Shown in pieces: positions 7,894 through 16,482 of a stretch of 64,000 nucleotides of DNA. How positions within the stretch are numbered: the first letter of the stretch is position 1; every line of letters starts with the position of its first letter. Below the pieces are notes generated by a model. That model did no database searches and was not told the origin of the DNA. It was given only the letters and a program-made list of their open reading frames with translations. Where the stretch lies: positions 490,874 to 554,873 of the forward strand of contig JBQDYD010000002.1 in the NCBI GenBank assembly GCA_051967755.1, in the 5' to 3' direction. The stretch is from UBA1672 sp051967755 (lineage in GTDB: Bacteria; Pseudomonadota; Alphaproteobacteria; Micavibrionales; Micavibrionaceae). Position numbers and translations under genes: made by a program.

Positions 7894-8817
7894 TCACTCA
7901 ATATAGACTTCATCCTCATCAACCATATTATTGCGCGCGTATTTTTCCGCTTGCCCCATTAAATATTCGAACATCGGGCGTTCGGGGCGGTACATAATTT
8001 TATATCGGCTTTCCATACTGTTGATTTGCGCATTCAGTTGATCAATACGATCACGCGCTTTGACGGCTTGTTTGGATTCGTCAGAGAATTTCTCCGTCAT
8101 TCCTTGATTGACGCGCTCTGCGTTAATGCCAACCATATAGGAAAGCTGCACCCCCTCTAGGAAGTCACTGGCGCTGCTTAGGCCTTGTGTGACATTCACA
8201 CGTTCACCGGGATTGAGCGGTTTAAGAGAGTAATTGAATGTTGTGGTGCGATCGGGCGCGCGCAAAAGCATGCTGCATCGTCCGCTTTCCTTGCCCAGTA
8301 TCGCAACAAGGGCGATGCTGCTGTCATATTCAATTTTGATATCTTTGCCTGCCTGTTTGAAGGCTTTTTCCGCCACCGCGAGAGAGTTCGGGTAATCCCC
8401 CTTATTCAGGGCATCGCATTGTTCGATCACATCTAAAAAGGAATGGTAGTGACCTGTTTTATAGATAGGCTTTCCGTGTTGATAGATGGCAATCCATCGA
8501 TCCGGATTGTAGGTGCGTTCATAATGGCTGAGGGACTTATCCCACATTTCAAACCATTCTATGCGTTTTGCACGCGGAGAGATTGGCCCCATTTTCTCAT
8601 AATCGGCAATCAGGAGGGATACCATGCGTGCGCATGTGTGCATGCGGTCTGTGCGAATAATGAATGTCTCTGTAGGGAGTTTTCCCGCTTGCAGGTTAAG
8701 AACCATGCGGTTGCTGCGCGCTTCAATCGTAAGCGTTTTACCGCTTGATTCATCGTCTTCTGGTTTTGTTTCCTTGATAATGAAGCGTTCACGCAACAAG
8801 GAGGTGTCGATATTCAT
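7894..8817 (-). CDS. Hypothetical soluble protein
   Basis: A 307-residue protein I do not recognise. It has no signal peptide or membrane helix. The N-terminal half is mixed alpha/beta with WFEMWDKSLSHYERTYNPDRW and a C-terminal segment (about residues 245-285) is a charged helix (KQAVKARDRIDQLNAQINS), likely coiled coil. I use the ATG at 8817; the frame extends to 8856, but that extension has no ribosome-binding site and crosses the A/T-rich region beside a terminator. The gene lies 13 bases from the convergent gene ending at 7881 and downstream of a terminator, so it likely has its own promoter. Confidence 0.7.
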   Translation of the reverse strand: MNIDTSLLRERFIIKETKPEDDESSGKTLTIEARSNRMVLNLQAGKLPTETFIIRTDRMHTCARMVSLLIADYEKMGPISPRAKRIEWFEMWDKSLSHYERTYNPDRWIAIYQHGKPIYKTGHYHSFLDVIEQCDALNKGDYPNSLAVAEKAFKQAGKDIKIEYDSSIALVAILGKESGRCSMLLRAPDRTTTFNYSLKPLNPGERVNVTQGLSSASDFLEGVQLSYMVGINAERVNQGMTEKFSDESKQAVKARDRIDQLNAQINSMESRYKIMYRPERPMFEYLMGQAEKYARNNMVDEDEVYIE

Positions 8818-8857
8818 TATATATAATCCGAAAAGTGCACACACATGACACAGCAAT

Positions 8858-8888
8858 AAAAAATGCTATCACGATAGAATGATAGCAT
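8858..8888 (-). terminator. Rho-independent terminator
   Basis: On the minus strand ATGCTATC pairs with GATAGCAT (8 bp, 10-nt loop) and ends in TTTTT. It terminates the gene at 8959-9531 and separates it from the next minus-strand gene. Confidence 0.85.
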
Positions 8889-8958
8889 ATTGTACGGATT
8901 GTTAAATAGCTTTGATTTTGAGTTTCTTGAGTTAAATCATCAACATATTAGGTTTTGA

Positions 8959-9531
8959 TTATGCAGCGAAGCGTGGTCTTGGTGCCGCATATTGGTGCTG
9001 GTACTGAGGTGCTGCGTTTAGATTATCAAGCTGCTTTGCGTAGTAAGCCATGTTACGCTCGATTGTCATACGCTTTGGTAGGTCATCAAAGAATGCCTGC
9101 ATTCCTTCTGTGATGTTGCTGCGTAGGTTAAAGCCACCGGAGATAGATGTACCTGACATACGTGCCATTGTGCCCTGACCGTGTGCTGCTGCTTTTTGTG
9201 TGTTGCGCTCTATGTCTGTGATGTATTCACTGTATAGATCCATGATGTTTGAAACATCGATGCTTTCGGCCCATGCGCTCATATCTTCTGATAGTGTCTC
9301 TGAAAGAGCTTCTGTTACTGCTGTTCCCATCATGCTCTCTAAAAGCATGCTACCAAGCATACCGTCATTGTCGCTCGCTGTTTTAAAGTTTGGGTTCGCG
9401 TTTAAGAAAAGTGGACCATGGTAGTTAGGACGATCTGGGTGCGGAGCCAGATTTTTTAGTTCACTCATCAGCCCCATGATTGTTCCGATGATTGCTTGTT
9501 TTTGATTAGTTGTGTCGTATGCGTAATTCAT
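8959..9531 (-). CDS. Hypothetical protein, 190 residues
   Basis: No family recognised. The protein is soluble, Met- and Ala-rich, mostly helical, with a central stretch GMLGSMLLESMMGTAVTEALSETLSED (broken at about residues 57-83) and a Gln/Tyr/Pro-rich tail (PQYQHQYAAPRPRFAA). An AGGGA ribosome-binding site lies nine bases before the ATG. It is a single-gene unit: an AT-rich 289-base region upstream and a terminator downstream. The composition and isolated unit suggest a lineage-specific, possibly abundant protein; function unknown. Confidence 0.72.
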   Translation of the reverse strand: MNYAYDTTNQKQAIIGTIMGLMSELKNLAPHPDRPNYHGPLFLNANPNFKTASDNDGMLGSMLLESMMGTAVTEALSETLSEDMSAWAESIDVSNIMDLYSEYITDIERNTQKAAAHGQGTMARMSGTSISGGFNLRSNITEGMQAFFDDLPKRMTIERNMAYYAKQLDNLNAAPQYQHQYAAPRPRFAA

Positions 9532-9731
9532 TTTGCTCGTCCCTTTGTTAAGTTAAATATATAAGGGGCAAGTAAATGCGGATTTAATTATTGATAAAAT
9601 TCGAAGTAATTCATATTTTTACTTTAGTCTTTATTTAAATATAATTTACATAAATTTTTATCTATCGCTGTTTTCTGCGGTTTTACTAGGGGTGATACGC
9701 TTTTTTGTTGGTGTGAGCGCACGGGAACTTT

Positions 9732-9761
9732 TTGACAATTCTTTTTTTATATGGCTATAAA
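9732..9761 (+). promoter_or_regulatory. sigma70-type promoter
   Basis: A perfect TTGACA at 9732-9737 and TATAAA at 9756-9761, spaced 18 bases, point at the gene starting at 9821. The predicted transcript start near 9768 leaves a leader of about 50 bases. The rest of 9532-9820 is AT-rich with no ORF. Confidence 0.75.
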
Positions 9762-9820
9762 GAAGGCTGAACTGTTTAAGATATTAATGAATTTGTTAAT
9801 AAATATATTAAGGGGCAAAG

Positions 9821-10249
9821 ATGTCAGAGCAGCAGGATATTAAAGATTTGTTAGACCGACGTGACAAAATCATGGTTTATGCGCGCGCGGGGGAGGCGGA
9901 TGCCTTTCACCCTAATGATGCGGTGGAATTAGATCGTATCGGGCAGCAGCTTGCGGATTTAGGAATTCATGATGATGATTTAACATTGGAAACCTATGAG
10001 GCCTCCTTGAGTGCCCCTCAGTCATCCTCACGTGTTCACCCAACGGAATTTGGTCGTCGTCAGGGCGGATCATTTGCCGCGGATCAGGATGGCGCAAGTG
10101 AACCGAGTGCGAATAAAGGTCTGTGGGATCGTGTTTCAGGTATGCTTGGCCTAGGTAAGGGGAAGGCACATGACGAAGCGTTTCAACGTCGTTTGGATAA
10201 AATCGCGGCTGAACGCAGTGCCGATTTAGACGGTTTGGATCAGAGTTAA
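9821..10249 (+). CDS. Hypothetical acidic protein
   Basis: A 142-residue soluble protein of unknown function, with a helical N-terminus (QDIKDLLDRRDKIMVYARAGEAD), a Ser-rich linker around 62-95 and a basic helical patch (VSGMLGLGKGKAHDEAFQRRLDKI) near the C-terminus. The AGGGG ribosome-binding site, an excellent upstream promoter and a downstream terminator make it a self-contained transcription unit, which argues that it is a real and well-expressed gene. Confidence 0.78.
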   Translation: MSEQQDIKDLLDRRDKIMVYARAGEADAFHPNDAVELDRIGQQLADLGIHDDDLTLETYEASLSAPQSSSRVHPTEFGRRQGGSFAADQDGASEPSANKGLWDRVSGMLGLGKGKAHDEAFQRRLDKIAAERSADLDGLDQS

Positions 10250-10274
10250 TTCCTGTCTTTTTATATATAAGAGT

Positions 10275-10303
10275 AAAGCCGATCATTTTGACCGGCTTTT
10301 TTA
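10275..10303 (+). terminator. Rho-independent terminator
   Basis: AAAGCCG pairs with CGGCTTT around an 11-nt loop and continues into six T, 25 bases after the stop of the acidic protein gene and before the convergent cheZ-like gene. Confidence 0.82.
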
Positions 10304-10331
10304 TTGTCCTGAGTTTCATATTGATGTGGGT

Positions 10332-11021
10332 TTAATCGAACATACCGTCAATATCATCTTGAGAGGCAGTGCCGCCTGCAGGGGCATCATCAAACAGGGC
10401 ATCGATATCTCCTTGTGATGATGCTTCTTTTACTTTGTCTTTAATGACGCCTGAATCTGCCTTCACTTCGATACCCAGACGTTCGAATGAGGTCTGCAGT
10501 CTTTCTTCTATGCCGTGTAAACTATCAAGGGTATTGCGAATACGTTGACCTGTCAGATCCTGAAAACTACAGGCCATCAGAATTTCTTGTACATCTGTGC
10601 GAATGCTTTCACGCACAGTATTCAGTGTGTCTTTATCTTTCCAGGAATCATCGTTATCAAGATGTTCAACAATGCGGTCTGATGCGTCCAAAATGTTGTT
10701 GGCGGCTTTTTCAGTGTCGGCGATAATGGCCTCAAGCTCTACGCCCTGATTGGCGGCTGTGTTGCCGTCACCGCTGTAATTAATTGCGCCGAGTAATTCT
10801 AAAACCTCTGAAAAACGTTTGATAATGCCGTCCTCTGCCATATCAAATTGCTGAGAGGCCGCGTTAATCTCCATTGAAATTTCATCAAAACGGCGCGCGA
10901 TAAATGTTTCTAATGTTTCTAATTGCGCGTTGACTGTACCGACAGTTCTGAAAATCTCTTCTTGTTCTGGCAGAAGCTTATTGTCAGATTCTGATGATTT
11001 TTGGTTTTTTTCAGGTTGCAT
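10332..11021 (-). CDS. cheZ: CheZ-like CheY-P phosphatase
   Basis: A 229-residue soluble, helical protein. Residues 153-161 read FQDLTGQRI, the CheZ active-site helix in which the glutamine after Phe (Gln154) activates water to dephosphorylate CheY-P; the surrounding long helices match CheZ. The C-terminal 30 residues carry two copies of a short acidic motif, SQGDIDALF (202-210) and SQDDIDGMF (220-228), separated by a Gly/Ala linker. They resemble both the CheZ tail that docks CheY and the FliM N-terminal peptide (SQ-x-EIDALL) that binds CheY-P. AGGGG is seven bases before the ATG. It is unlinked to the che operon at 33.7-40.3 kb but presumably acts on its CheY. Confidence 0.85.
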   Translation of the reverse strand: MQPEKNQKSSESDNKLLPEQEEIFRTVGTVNAQLETLETFIARRFDEISMEINAASQQFDMAEDGIIKRFSEVLELLGAINYSGDGNTAANQGVELEAIIADTEKAANNILDASDRIVEHLDNDDSWKDKDTLNTVRESIRTDVQEILMACSFQDLTGQRIRNTLDSLHGIEERLQTSFERLGIEVKADSGVIKDKVKEASSQGDIDALFDDAPAGGTASQDDIDGMFD

Positions 11022-11142
11022 TTCTGATCCCCTTGCTCGGAATGACGGTAAAATTATAGCATCGTATTCTTAACAAAACACTACTTAAAACTGTTCTATT
11101 ACAGGGCGCTACATACAATTGTACGACCGCGCTATCTGCTTT

Positions 11143-12153
11143 TTACGTTTCCATCGGTTGGTAAAGGTCAAACACATCAATGATCTCAAGAAGTTGTTCG
11201 ACTTCTTTTTTACATTGTAATGCCTGTGCCTGTGTTGTTACGGGAACAAAAAGGTTGGATGCTTCGAACATGTCTTTGTCATATGGAATCATCATAAAGA
11301 CGTGTCGTTTACCAAACAGCACCGCCGTAAGTGGAGATTTGTCGAAAATTGCCGCGGCCTCTGCAAGTTCTTTAAGCAAACGCTCACCAATTAACAATTC
11401 TGCGCTTTCGGGTTTTGTAGAATAAATCGTGAAAATATCCCAATCAGGCTCAGATACACTGACATGAACCTCATTCATCGTTTTCCAGCGTGTATTTGCA
11501 TAGGCTTTGACCATTTTATCATTGGCTGTGATAACGGTATGGCCTTCAAACACGTCGTCCGGGGTTTCTAATAATACAAAGATACCGTCAAAAACAGGGG
11601 TGTCTTTCCGTGATTTGGAATAAAGGCGTGCTTCGGAGAAAATCACCTTTACGCCTTTATATGTCCCCATAAAGCAATCTTCGGCTTCGTATCTGTCATG
11701 GGCGGGAATAACCGCGAGCTTCTCTATTGTTTTTGCGCTCACGCCGCGATTAGGGTGATAGCTAAGCCCGTTCAGCGCGTTTGCAAGCTTGGGCATGAAA
11801 ATTTCTTTATGGTCGCGTGTATATGCCTTTAACGGCCCGCCTGCCCATATATTAAGCAAAGCAGAGGGGATAAGGGATAATACCAAATACACAACCGGCA
11901 TCAAAAGCTGTGCTTCCATCAAGAAGAACCAGCCAAAGGCACTAATCCCGATCAGAATGAAAAGAATGCTGAAATTCATCGCGACGAAACTGCGCGTGCG
12001 ATGCTGTTTCATGCGATTTAGGCGCATTTCTTCAGATTCTTTGATCAGGCGGTCAAGCTCTTTGGTAAAGCGGCGTTCATCAACGCGGCCTAGGCCTTCG
12101 TCATTATTATGAAGTGGTTTGGGATCAAGGTCAGGTTCGTTATCAATTTCCAT
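11143..12153 (-). CDS. DUF3137 domain membrane protein
   Basis: A 336-residue protein with two adjacent transmembrane helices (about 56-77 and 84-103) and a large cytosolic C-terminal domain. The blocks YKGVKVIFSEARL, VFDGIFVLLETP and FEGHTVI are those of DUF3137, a family of unknown function; the DUF3137 call is from recalled pattern rather than a search. An acidic N-terminus precedes the first helix. It stands alone with a 121-base gap to cheZ and a 41-base gap to the DUF455 gene. Confidence 0.8.
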   Translation of the reverse strand: MEIDNEPDLDPKPLHNNDEGLGRVDERRFTKELDRLIKESEEMRLNRMKQHRTRSFVAMNFSILFILIGISAFGWFFLMEAQLLMPVVYLVLSLIPSALLNIWAGGPLKAYTRDHKEIFMPKLANALNGLSYHPNRGVSAKTIEKLAVIPAHDRYEAEDCFMGTYKGVKVIFSEARLYSKSRKDTPVFDGIFVLLETPDDVFEGHTVITANDKMVKAYANTRWKTMNEVHVSVSEPDWDIFTIYSTKPESAELLIGERLLKELAEAAAIFDKSPLTAVLFGKRHVFMMIPYDKDMFEASNLFVPVTTQAQALQCKKEVEQLLEIIDVFDLYQPMET

Positions 12154-12194
12154 GGTTCATATCTAATCAGCGAAACGTGATTTGTGCAAGTATT

Positions 12195-13052
12195 TTACGC
12201 GTCTGAAATATCTTCCGTGGAAAAATCCATGTCCGCCAGTGGTTCATACCAATCGCGGATCATGCCTGCTTCCTCGCGTGATGGGTGGTTGAACGGGCTT
12301 TTCAGACGGCCGTTAAAATAGGTTTTGACCAGTTCCTGCCAATAATCCTCGACATCGCGGTTATGATACGCGCACCAATGTTCAAACCAAACAGTACCTG
12401 CGCGCACATGGGTGATTTCATCATCATGAATAATTTGCAGGAATTCGGCGGTTTTTTGATCATTTTGCTTTTGCATCATTGCAATCATGTTCGGTGTCAC
12501 ATCAAGGCCGCGTGCCTCCAGTACCATCGGCACCACCGCCAGGCGCGCGGCGAAGTCTTCTTTTGTGCGGATGCTGGACTCCCATAAACCGTCATGGGCA
12601 GGCAAATCGCCATAGGTTGCATCAAAATCATTCAGGCGTTCCTCAAGCATCAGGAAATGTTTTGCCTCATCATCGCCGACCTTAACCCAATCATCGAAAA
12701 ATTCATCAGGTATTGAGAATCCGTCTTTTGCATTTTGATCAGAATATTTGGCAAAGCGCGCCATGATATCCCACGCCAGATCAATCGCATTAAGCTCTAT
12801 GTGTGCAATCGCATGGAGGAGGGCAACTTTAGACGCCTTAGAGCCTGCCTTACGTCTGCGCGGCATTTGTGTTGCGGGCAGAAGCTCAGGATGCGCGGGG
12901 CGGGCAGGGCGATCGGGCATATCGGTAACAAGCCCGATTTGAGAGATTGTATTATCGCGCCACGCCGCGGCGTGCTTACGGCTTTTTTCCGCTTTTTCCT
13001 TTGCATCCCCGCATCCAAGAACATCAAGGGCGGCATCACATAATGTTATCAT
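12195..13052 (-). CDS. DUF455 ferritin-like protein
   Basis: A 285-residue soluble four-helix protein. Carboxylate/histidine helices expected of a diiron ferritin-like site are visible: HAIAHIELNAIDLAWD, VGDDEAKHFLMLEER, VLEARGLDVTPNM and IHDDEITHVRAGTVWFEHW. These are the DUF455 signatures; members are predicted oxidases or metal-binding proteins with no agreed substrate. It begins inside the stop of the upstream GST-like gene (ATGA overlap of 4 bases), so the two are translated together and may act together. Confidence 0.85.
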   Translation of the reverse strand: MITLCDAALDVLGCGDAKEKAEKSRKHAAAWRDNTISQIGLVTDMPDRPARPAHPELLPATQMPRRRKAGSKASKVALLHAIAHIELNAIDLAWDIMARFAKYSDQNAKDGFSIPDEFFDDWVKVGDDEAKHFLMLEERLNDFDATYGDLPAHDGLWESSIRTKEDFAARLAVVPMVLEARGLDVTPNMIAMMQKQNDQKTAEFLQIIHDDEITHVRAGTVWFEHWCAYHNRDVEDYWQELVKTYFNGRLKSPFNHPSREEAGMIRDWYEPLADMDFSTEDISDA

Positions 13053-13768
13053 TTGCCGTAGACCATTTCTTGAAAGCGTTTAGCATGATTGCAGATATTC
13101 TCACGCTCAAGGGCGATTTTCTTGAGGTCTGTCTCAATCGGCGGAATGATATTCTCAATCACAAAGGCATGCGCCCATACATCAAGCAAGGTTGGCTTAT
13201 CTGTGCCGAAATACCAGTCTTTATCACCAAGCAGAGCAGAGAGCGCATCAAGGTCGCGTGCGGCCGTTGCATAGACTTCATCCTTCGCATGGCGGCCTGT
13301 TCCTTGTTTATAAGCGGATTTAGCAATGTCTTTGCGTACCTTTTCACTGATGAAATTTCTAAGAAGCGCGGGGACAGGTTTAAAAAACGTCGGTTTAATC
13401 ACCGCCCAGCCCGCGTCATCAACCCATCTGGAATACAGGCCTGCGAAATATGTGCCTTCATCCAGCATGCGGCGATAGGCATGGGAAATGGCGCGTTGTT
13501 CATCGCTTAATGCCGCGTCCATGTCGATATTCTTTTCCTTGGACAGGAAGTTGATAATCAAGGTGGAATCGCCCATATCTTTGCCGTTTTCGAGCGTCAC
13601 AAACGGCAGTTTCTTTTTCGGGGAGCGCTCCAGCGCGGCGCGCATGTCTAAATCACCGATTTTATGGTCAATGTCGTTAATTCTGAGGAAGCTCTCCAGC
13701 TTGACGCAAAACGGGCTGGGATCAGATAATCCCCATGCAGTGCCAAATTTATGTAATATAATACTCAT
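13049..13768 (-). CDS. Metaxin/Faxc-type glutathione S-transferase-like protein
   Basis: A 239-residue protein with an N-terminal thioredoxin-like domain (LSDPSPFCVKLESFLR, KKKLPFVTLENG, MGDSTLIINFL) and an all-helical C-terminal domain (DWYFGTDKPTLLDVWAHAF). This arrangement, including SPFC and the KLP-F cis-proline block, is that of the metaxin/failed-axon-connection branch of the GST superfamily. The usual substrate is unknown. AGGA sits eight bases before the ATG, and the gene is coupled by ATGA to the DUF455 gene downstream. Confidence 0.85.
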   Translation of the reverse strand: MSIILHKFGTAWGLSDPSPFCVKLESFLRINDIDHKIGDLDMRAALERSPKKKLPFVTLENGKDMGDSTLIINFLSKEKNIDMDAALSDEQRAISHAYRRMLDEGTYFAGLYSRWVDDAGWAVIKPTFFKPVPALLRNFISEKVRKDIAKSAYKQGTGRHAKDEVYATAARDLDALSALLGDKDWYFGTDKPTLLDVWAHAFVIENIIPPIETDLKKIALERENICNHAKRFQEMVYGK

Positions 13769-13897
13769 ATATGCATTGTCCTGTAATTTTTTTTCAAAGT
13801 CTACAGACCATTTTATAGCCTGAGAAGCCTCTGAGGGTATTAAATATGTACATTAAAAATTAGTAATGAAAAACGCAAAAAAAGCGGTCGATTTTTG

Positions 13898-13926
13898 TTG
13901 ATTTATTAACGATTGGGGCATATAAC
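13898..13926 (+). promoter_or_regulatory. Possible promoter of a C-rich small RNA
   Basis: TTGATT at 13898-13903 and TATAAC at 13921-13926 are spaced by 17 bases. Each box has one or two mismatches to consensus. No plus-strand gene follows, only the structured C-rich segment at 13930-13986. Confidence 0.4.
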
Positions 13927-13929
13927 ACG

Positions 13930-13986
13930 ACCCGTCCCCGGCTGTCTCTCCCCCACACACACTCCCTCCGACGGTCGGGGTCTTTT
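13930..13986 (+). ncRNA. Candidate C/U-rich hairpin RNA
   Basis: A GC-rich island in an otherwise AT-rich gap of about 250 bases. GACCC near the start can pair with GGGTC at the end, enclosing an unusually pyrimidine-rich loop that includes CTCTCCCCC and CTCCCTCC (13962-13969), complementary to GGAGG-type ribosome-binding sites. A TTTT follows the 3' arm. A promoter-like pair lies directly upstream, but its spacing would put the start at the very edge of the stem. Alternatively it is a leader or decayed terminator on the minus strand. Confidence 0.3.
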
Positions 13987-14016
13987 ATCCCCAAGATACT
14001 ATTTTATAACAATGGC

Positions 14017-14352
14017 TTAGGTCAGGCTGTTGATGAGCGTTCCCTTGTCAGGGGATAGCAAATCTTCAAGCGAAATCGGGTCTTTTCCGGCGGGCTGTGT
14101 GATGCCCAAACTGGTGCGTATATCAATGATCTCTTCGATGCTTTTTTCGACGCGTTTATCAAAGGCTTCTGACGTTGTACTAACCTCGGTTAATTGTGCA
14201 AATGCTTCGGGGTTTGCTTCGCGTTGTTTGATGAGCTCAAGGTCTTGCGCAAGCTGTGCGGATTTACGAACGAGGTTCTCACCGACAAGGAAATTTTGAA
14301 TATCCTTGAGGCGCGCACCGGTCGCGGGGAATAGATTGTATGTTAAAGGCAA
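14017..14352 (-). CDS. Hypothetical protein, 111 residues, TTG start
   Basis: A small soluble helical protein with no recognised family (ARLKDIQNFLVGENLVRK, then a charged helix to about residue 80 and a loop ending in LLSPDKGTLINSLT). The initiation codon is TTG, but a perfect AGGAGG lies eight bases upstream, which is strong evidence for translation from here. It follows the inverse autotransporter gene by 85 bases on the same strand and may share its transcript. Confidence 0.72.
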   Translation of the reverse strand: MPLTYNLFPATGARLKDIQNFLVGENLVRKSAQLAQDLELIKQREANPEAFAQLTEVSTTSEAFDKRVEKSIEEIIDIRTSLGITQPAGKDPISLEDLLSPDKGTLINSLT

Positions 14353-14437
14353 ATCCTTTACCTCCTCATACGTATTATTATATCCGTTTTTATAATTTAT
14401 GGGAAATAAAACGTGGTTTTAATGGTTTGTGATTAGT

Positions 14438-16150
14438 TTACGGACACGCCACGCCATTAATCGTCAGGGTTGAGCCGTTGATTTGGCCGTTATTCACACA
14501 ATTTGCCCCTGTAATATTTGTCGCGGTGATGGAACCCGATGGATTGTTTAGGATACCGTCGGAGAGAGCGGTTTGCGTTTCCAACACATTACCAACCTGA
14601 TCCATCGTCACATTTTCAAGGCTAAGGTTATTGACTATGTGTTCCGAGACAACCAATATGCCTATATTCACATCTTCGGCATAAAAATTGCGTATGGTAA
14701 TATTGTTGTATGTATCGCCGCTGCCACTACCAATTTGGATCGCCTCTTCATCACCGCCATCAGGACGATACACACTGACATTCTCAATTGTAACATCATC
14801 TGCGTTTCTAATACGGATACTGTCATCGGCGGTATCGCGGATCACTAAATCGCGCAGTGTAATGCGATCATGACTATTGATGTAGACGCCGGCACGATCG
14901 GTCGTAATATCCATATTCTGCAGTGTGATATCGTGACCTCCAGGCATTATACCAGCAGTAACGGTTGTCGTATATGTGCTGTCAATCGTCGGGCGGCTGC
15001 CGGGCAGGGTGAGTGTTGCGGTCGCTCCGCTTGTGCCACTTACGGTAATGGACGCGCCGCCACCGATAATGGTTTGGCCGCTACGCGGTTGAATGCGATC
15101 GGCCGTATTAATTGTGCCTTGTGATCCATCAACAACAATCATGGCGTTGTCCCCCGCCGCGGTAACATCGGCCGCGATATTGCCTGTCGCATCAATTGTG
15201 GTAAAGCTGCTGACTTTTGTTCCGTTATCAAGCTCGAACGTCGCGGCTTCTGTGCTGAGGAGTTCGCCTTGTTGTTCACCGCTGACGATATCGACATCAC
15301 GGATGATGCGGGTGGTCATGCGTTGATCCAATTTAGATAGGCTGCGGCTTGGTGTTTTATCACCGCCGCCAAACGCGCTGAACGGAACGCGCAGCCGCGC
15401 AATACCAAATGTCTGGCCGCCGCGCACATCATCGCTCTGGCTTTCCAGACCCGCGGTAAAGCGCATACCATTATCAAAATTCTTACTGATCTCTACGCGT
15501 CCGCGCGGGCCCGTTACATCCTCATACCCGCTGGCGTCAAAGTGATACCCACCGGCATAGGCCCAAACTTCCCAGTTTTTGGGAAGGTAAAAGCCTTTAC
15601 CGACCTCTACATCAATGCCAGGGAGGGCGCGTTCTTTCGGCGCGCTGTAATTTTGGATTTGAAAATTCCCGCCATTAATCGACGCTGTGCTTGTGCTGCC
15701 GCCGATCTCTTCTTCACTGCTTTCGGGGATATAGCCATTGATGCGGAATTCCAGATCTTCGGTCATGGCCTCCACGCCGATTGTCGCCTGATGGAAGGTG
15801 TTATCATTGCCCGAATTACGGCGGTCATAAAACGCATAACCACCCAAAATCCAGCTATTGTTAATCTGCTGGCGATAGCCTAAGCCAAGGTTCATTTCCT
15901 CGCTATCGCGGTTATCGAACTTACCGCGAATATCAGTAAACAGCATCGATGTGTCATTCTGCCAAACGGGGATAAAAACGCTGCCCTCACCGATGGAGCG
16001 ATCATTGCTGATCTTGCCCTCGGCCTCAATATGGCCTTCCCATTTCTTCGAAGATGCATTTTGCGCGAGGGATGGGGTGCTGAGGTGAGGTGTTATAAGA
16101 AGGGCGGCGCAAAGGAATGTGGTGTTTTGAAAAAAACGTTTAAGGGGCAT
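14438..16150 (-). CDS. Inverse autotransporter (intimin/invasin-type barrel) with beta-helix passenger
   Basis: A 570-residue outer-membrane protein. A signal peptide (residues 1-29, cleavage after SLA) is followed by a beta-barrel of the inverse autotransporter type (about 36-275; GEGSVFIPVWQ, MLFTDIRGKFD, MNLGLGYRQQ, ILGGYAFYDRR, HQATIGVEAM). After a linker, residues about 340-570 form repeated short strands (DITLQNMDI, RITLRDLVIRDT, DVTIENVSV, NITIRNFYAE, NLSLENVTM), a right-handed parallel beta-helix. In intimins the passenger is made of Ig-like domains and lies C-terminal and outside the cell; by that logic the beta-helix is surface-exposed. It could be an adhesin or polysaccharide-binding/cleaving protein; no catalytic residues are recognisable. 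Confidence 0.85.
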   Translation of the reverse strand: MPLKRFFQNTTFLCAALLITPHLSTPSLAQNASSKKWEGHIEAEGKISNDRSIGEGSVFIPVWQNDTSMLFTDIRGKFDNRDSEEMNLGLGYRQQINNSWILGGYAFYDRRNSGNDNTFHQATIGVEAMTEDLEFRINGYIPESSEEEIGGSTSTASINGGNFQIQNYSAPKERALPGIDVEVGKGFYLPKNWEVWAYAGGYHFDASGYEDVTGPRGRVEISKNFDNGMRFTAGLESQSDDVRGGQTFGIARLRVPFSAFGGGDKTPSRSLSKLDQRMTTRIIRDVDIVSGEQQGELLSTEAATFELDNGTKVSSFTTIDATGNIAADVTAAGDNAMIVVDGSQGTINTADRIQPRSGQTIIGGGASITVSGTSGATATLTLPGSRPTIDSTYTTTVTAGIMPGGHDITLQNMDITTDRAGVYINSHDRITLRDLVIRDTADDSIRIRNADDVTIENVSVYRPDGGDEEAIQIGSGSGDTYNNITIRNFYAEDVNIGILVVSEHIVNNLSLENVTMDQVGNVLETQTALSDGILNNPSGSITATNITGANCVNNGQINGSTLTINGVACP

Positions 16151-16280
16151 TATGTTCGGCTCACATCTAATTTTTTAAAAAAAGCGTACTACTATGAATA
16201 TGTTATCAATAAGAGTAGGGTTCTTTTTTATCAAAACAGGGTGTGATGCACCATTTCAAAAAAACGCACGATTGCGCAAT

Positions 16281-16478
16281 TTAATTGCCCACGTGCATAG
16301 GGTGGGCGTCATCCATCAAAAGCGGCTGCATATCAGGGCTTTGTGCGCCGCCCTCTGTGTACATATTGCCTGTAACAACGCGCACAGGCACCATGGTGAC
16401 GTTCCCTAAAAGGCGTCCTGTCTCCGCGCAGCCGGAGAGAAATGTCATACAACCGATCAGTGCAAATAATTTCTTCAT
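16281..16478 (-). CDS. Small lipoprotein
   Basis: A 65-residue protein with a basic start (MKK), a hydrophobic stretch and a lipobox FLSGC with the lipidated cysteine at position 17. The mature part (CAETGRLLGNVTMVPVRVV) resembles small entericidin-like or uncharacterised envelope lipoproteins and has no catalytic features. It starts 4 bases after the stop of the upstream methyltransferase-like gene, so it is the last gene of that unit. Confidence 0.75.
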   Translation of the reverse strand: MKKLFALIGCMTFLSGCAETGRLLGNVTMVPVRVVTGNMYTEGGAQSPDMQPLLMDDAHPMHVGN

Positions 16479-16482
16479 ATGC

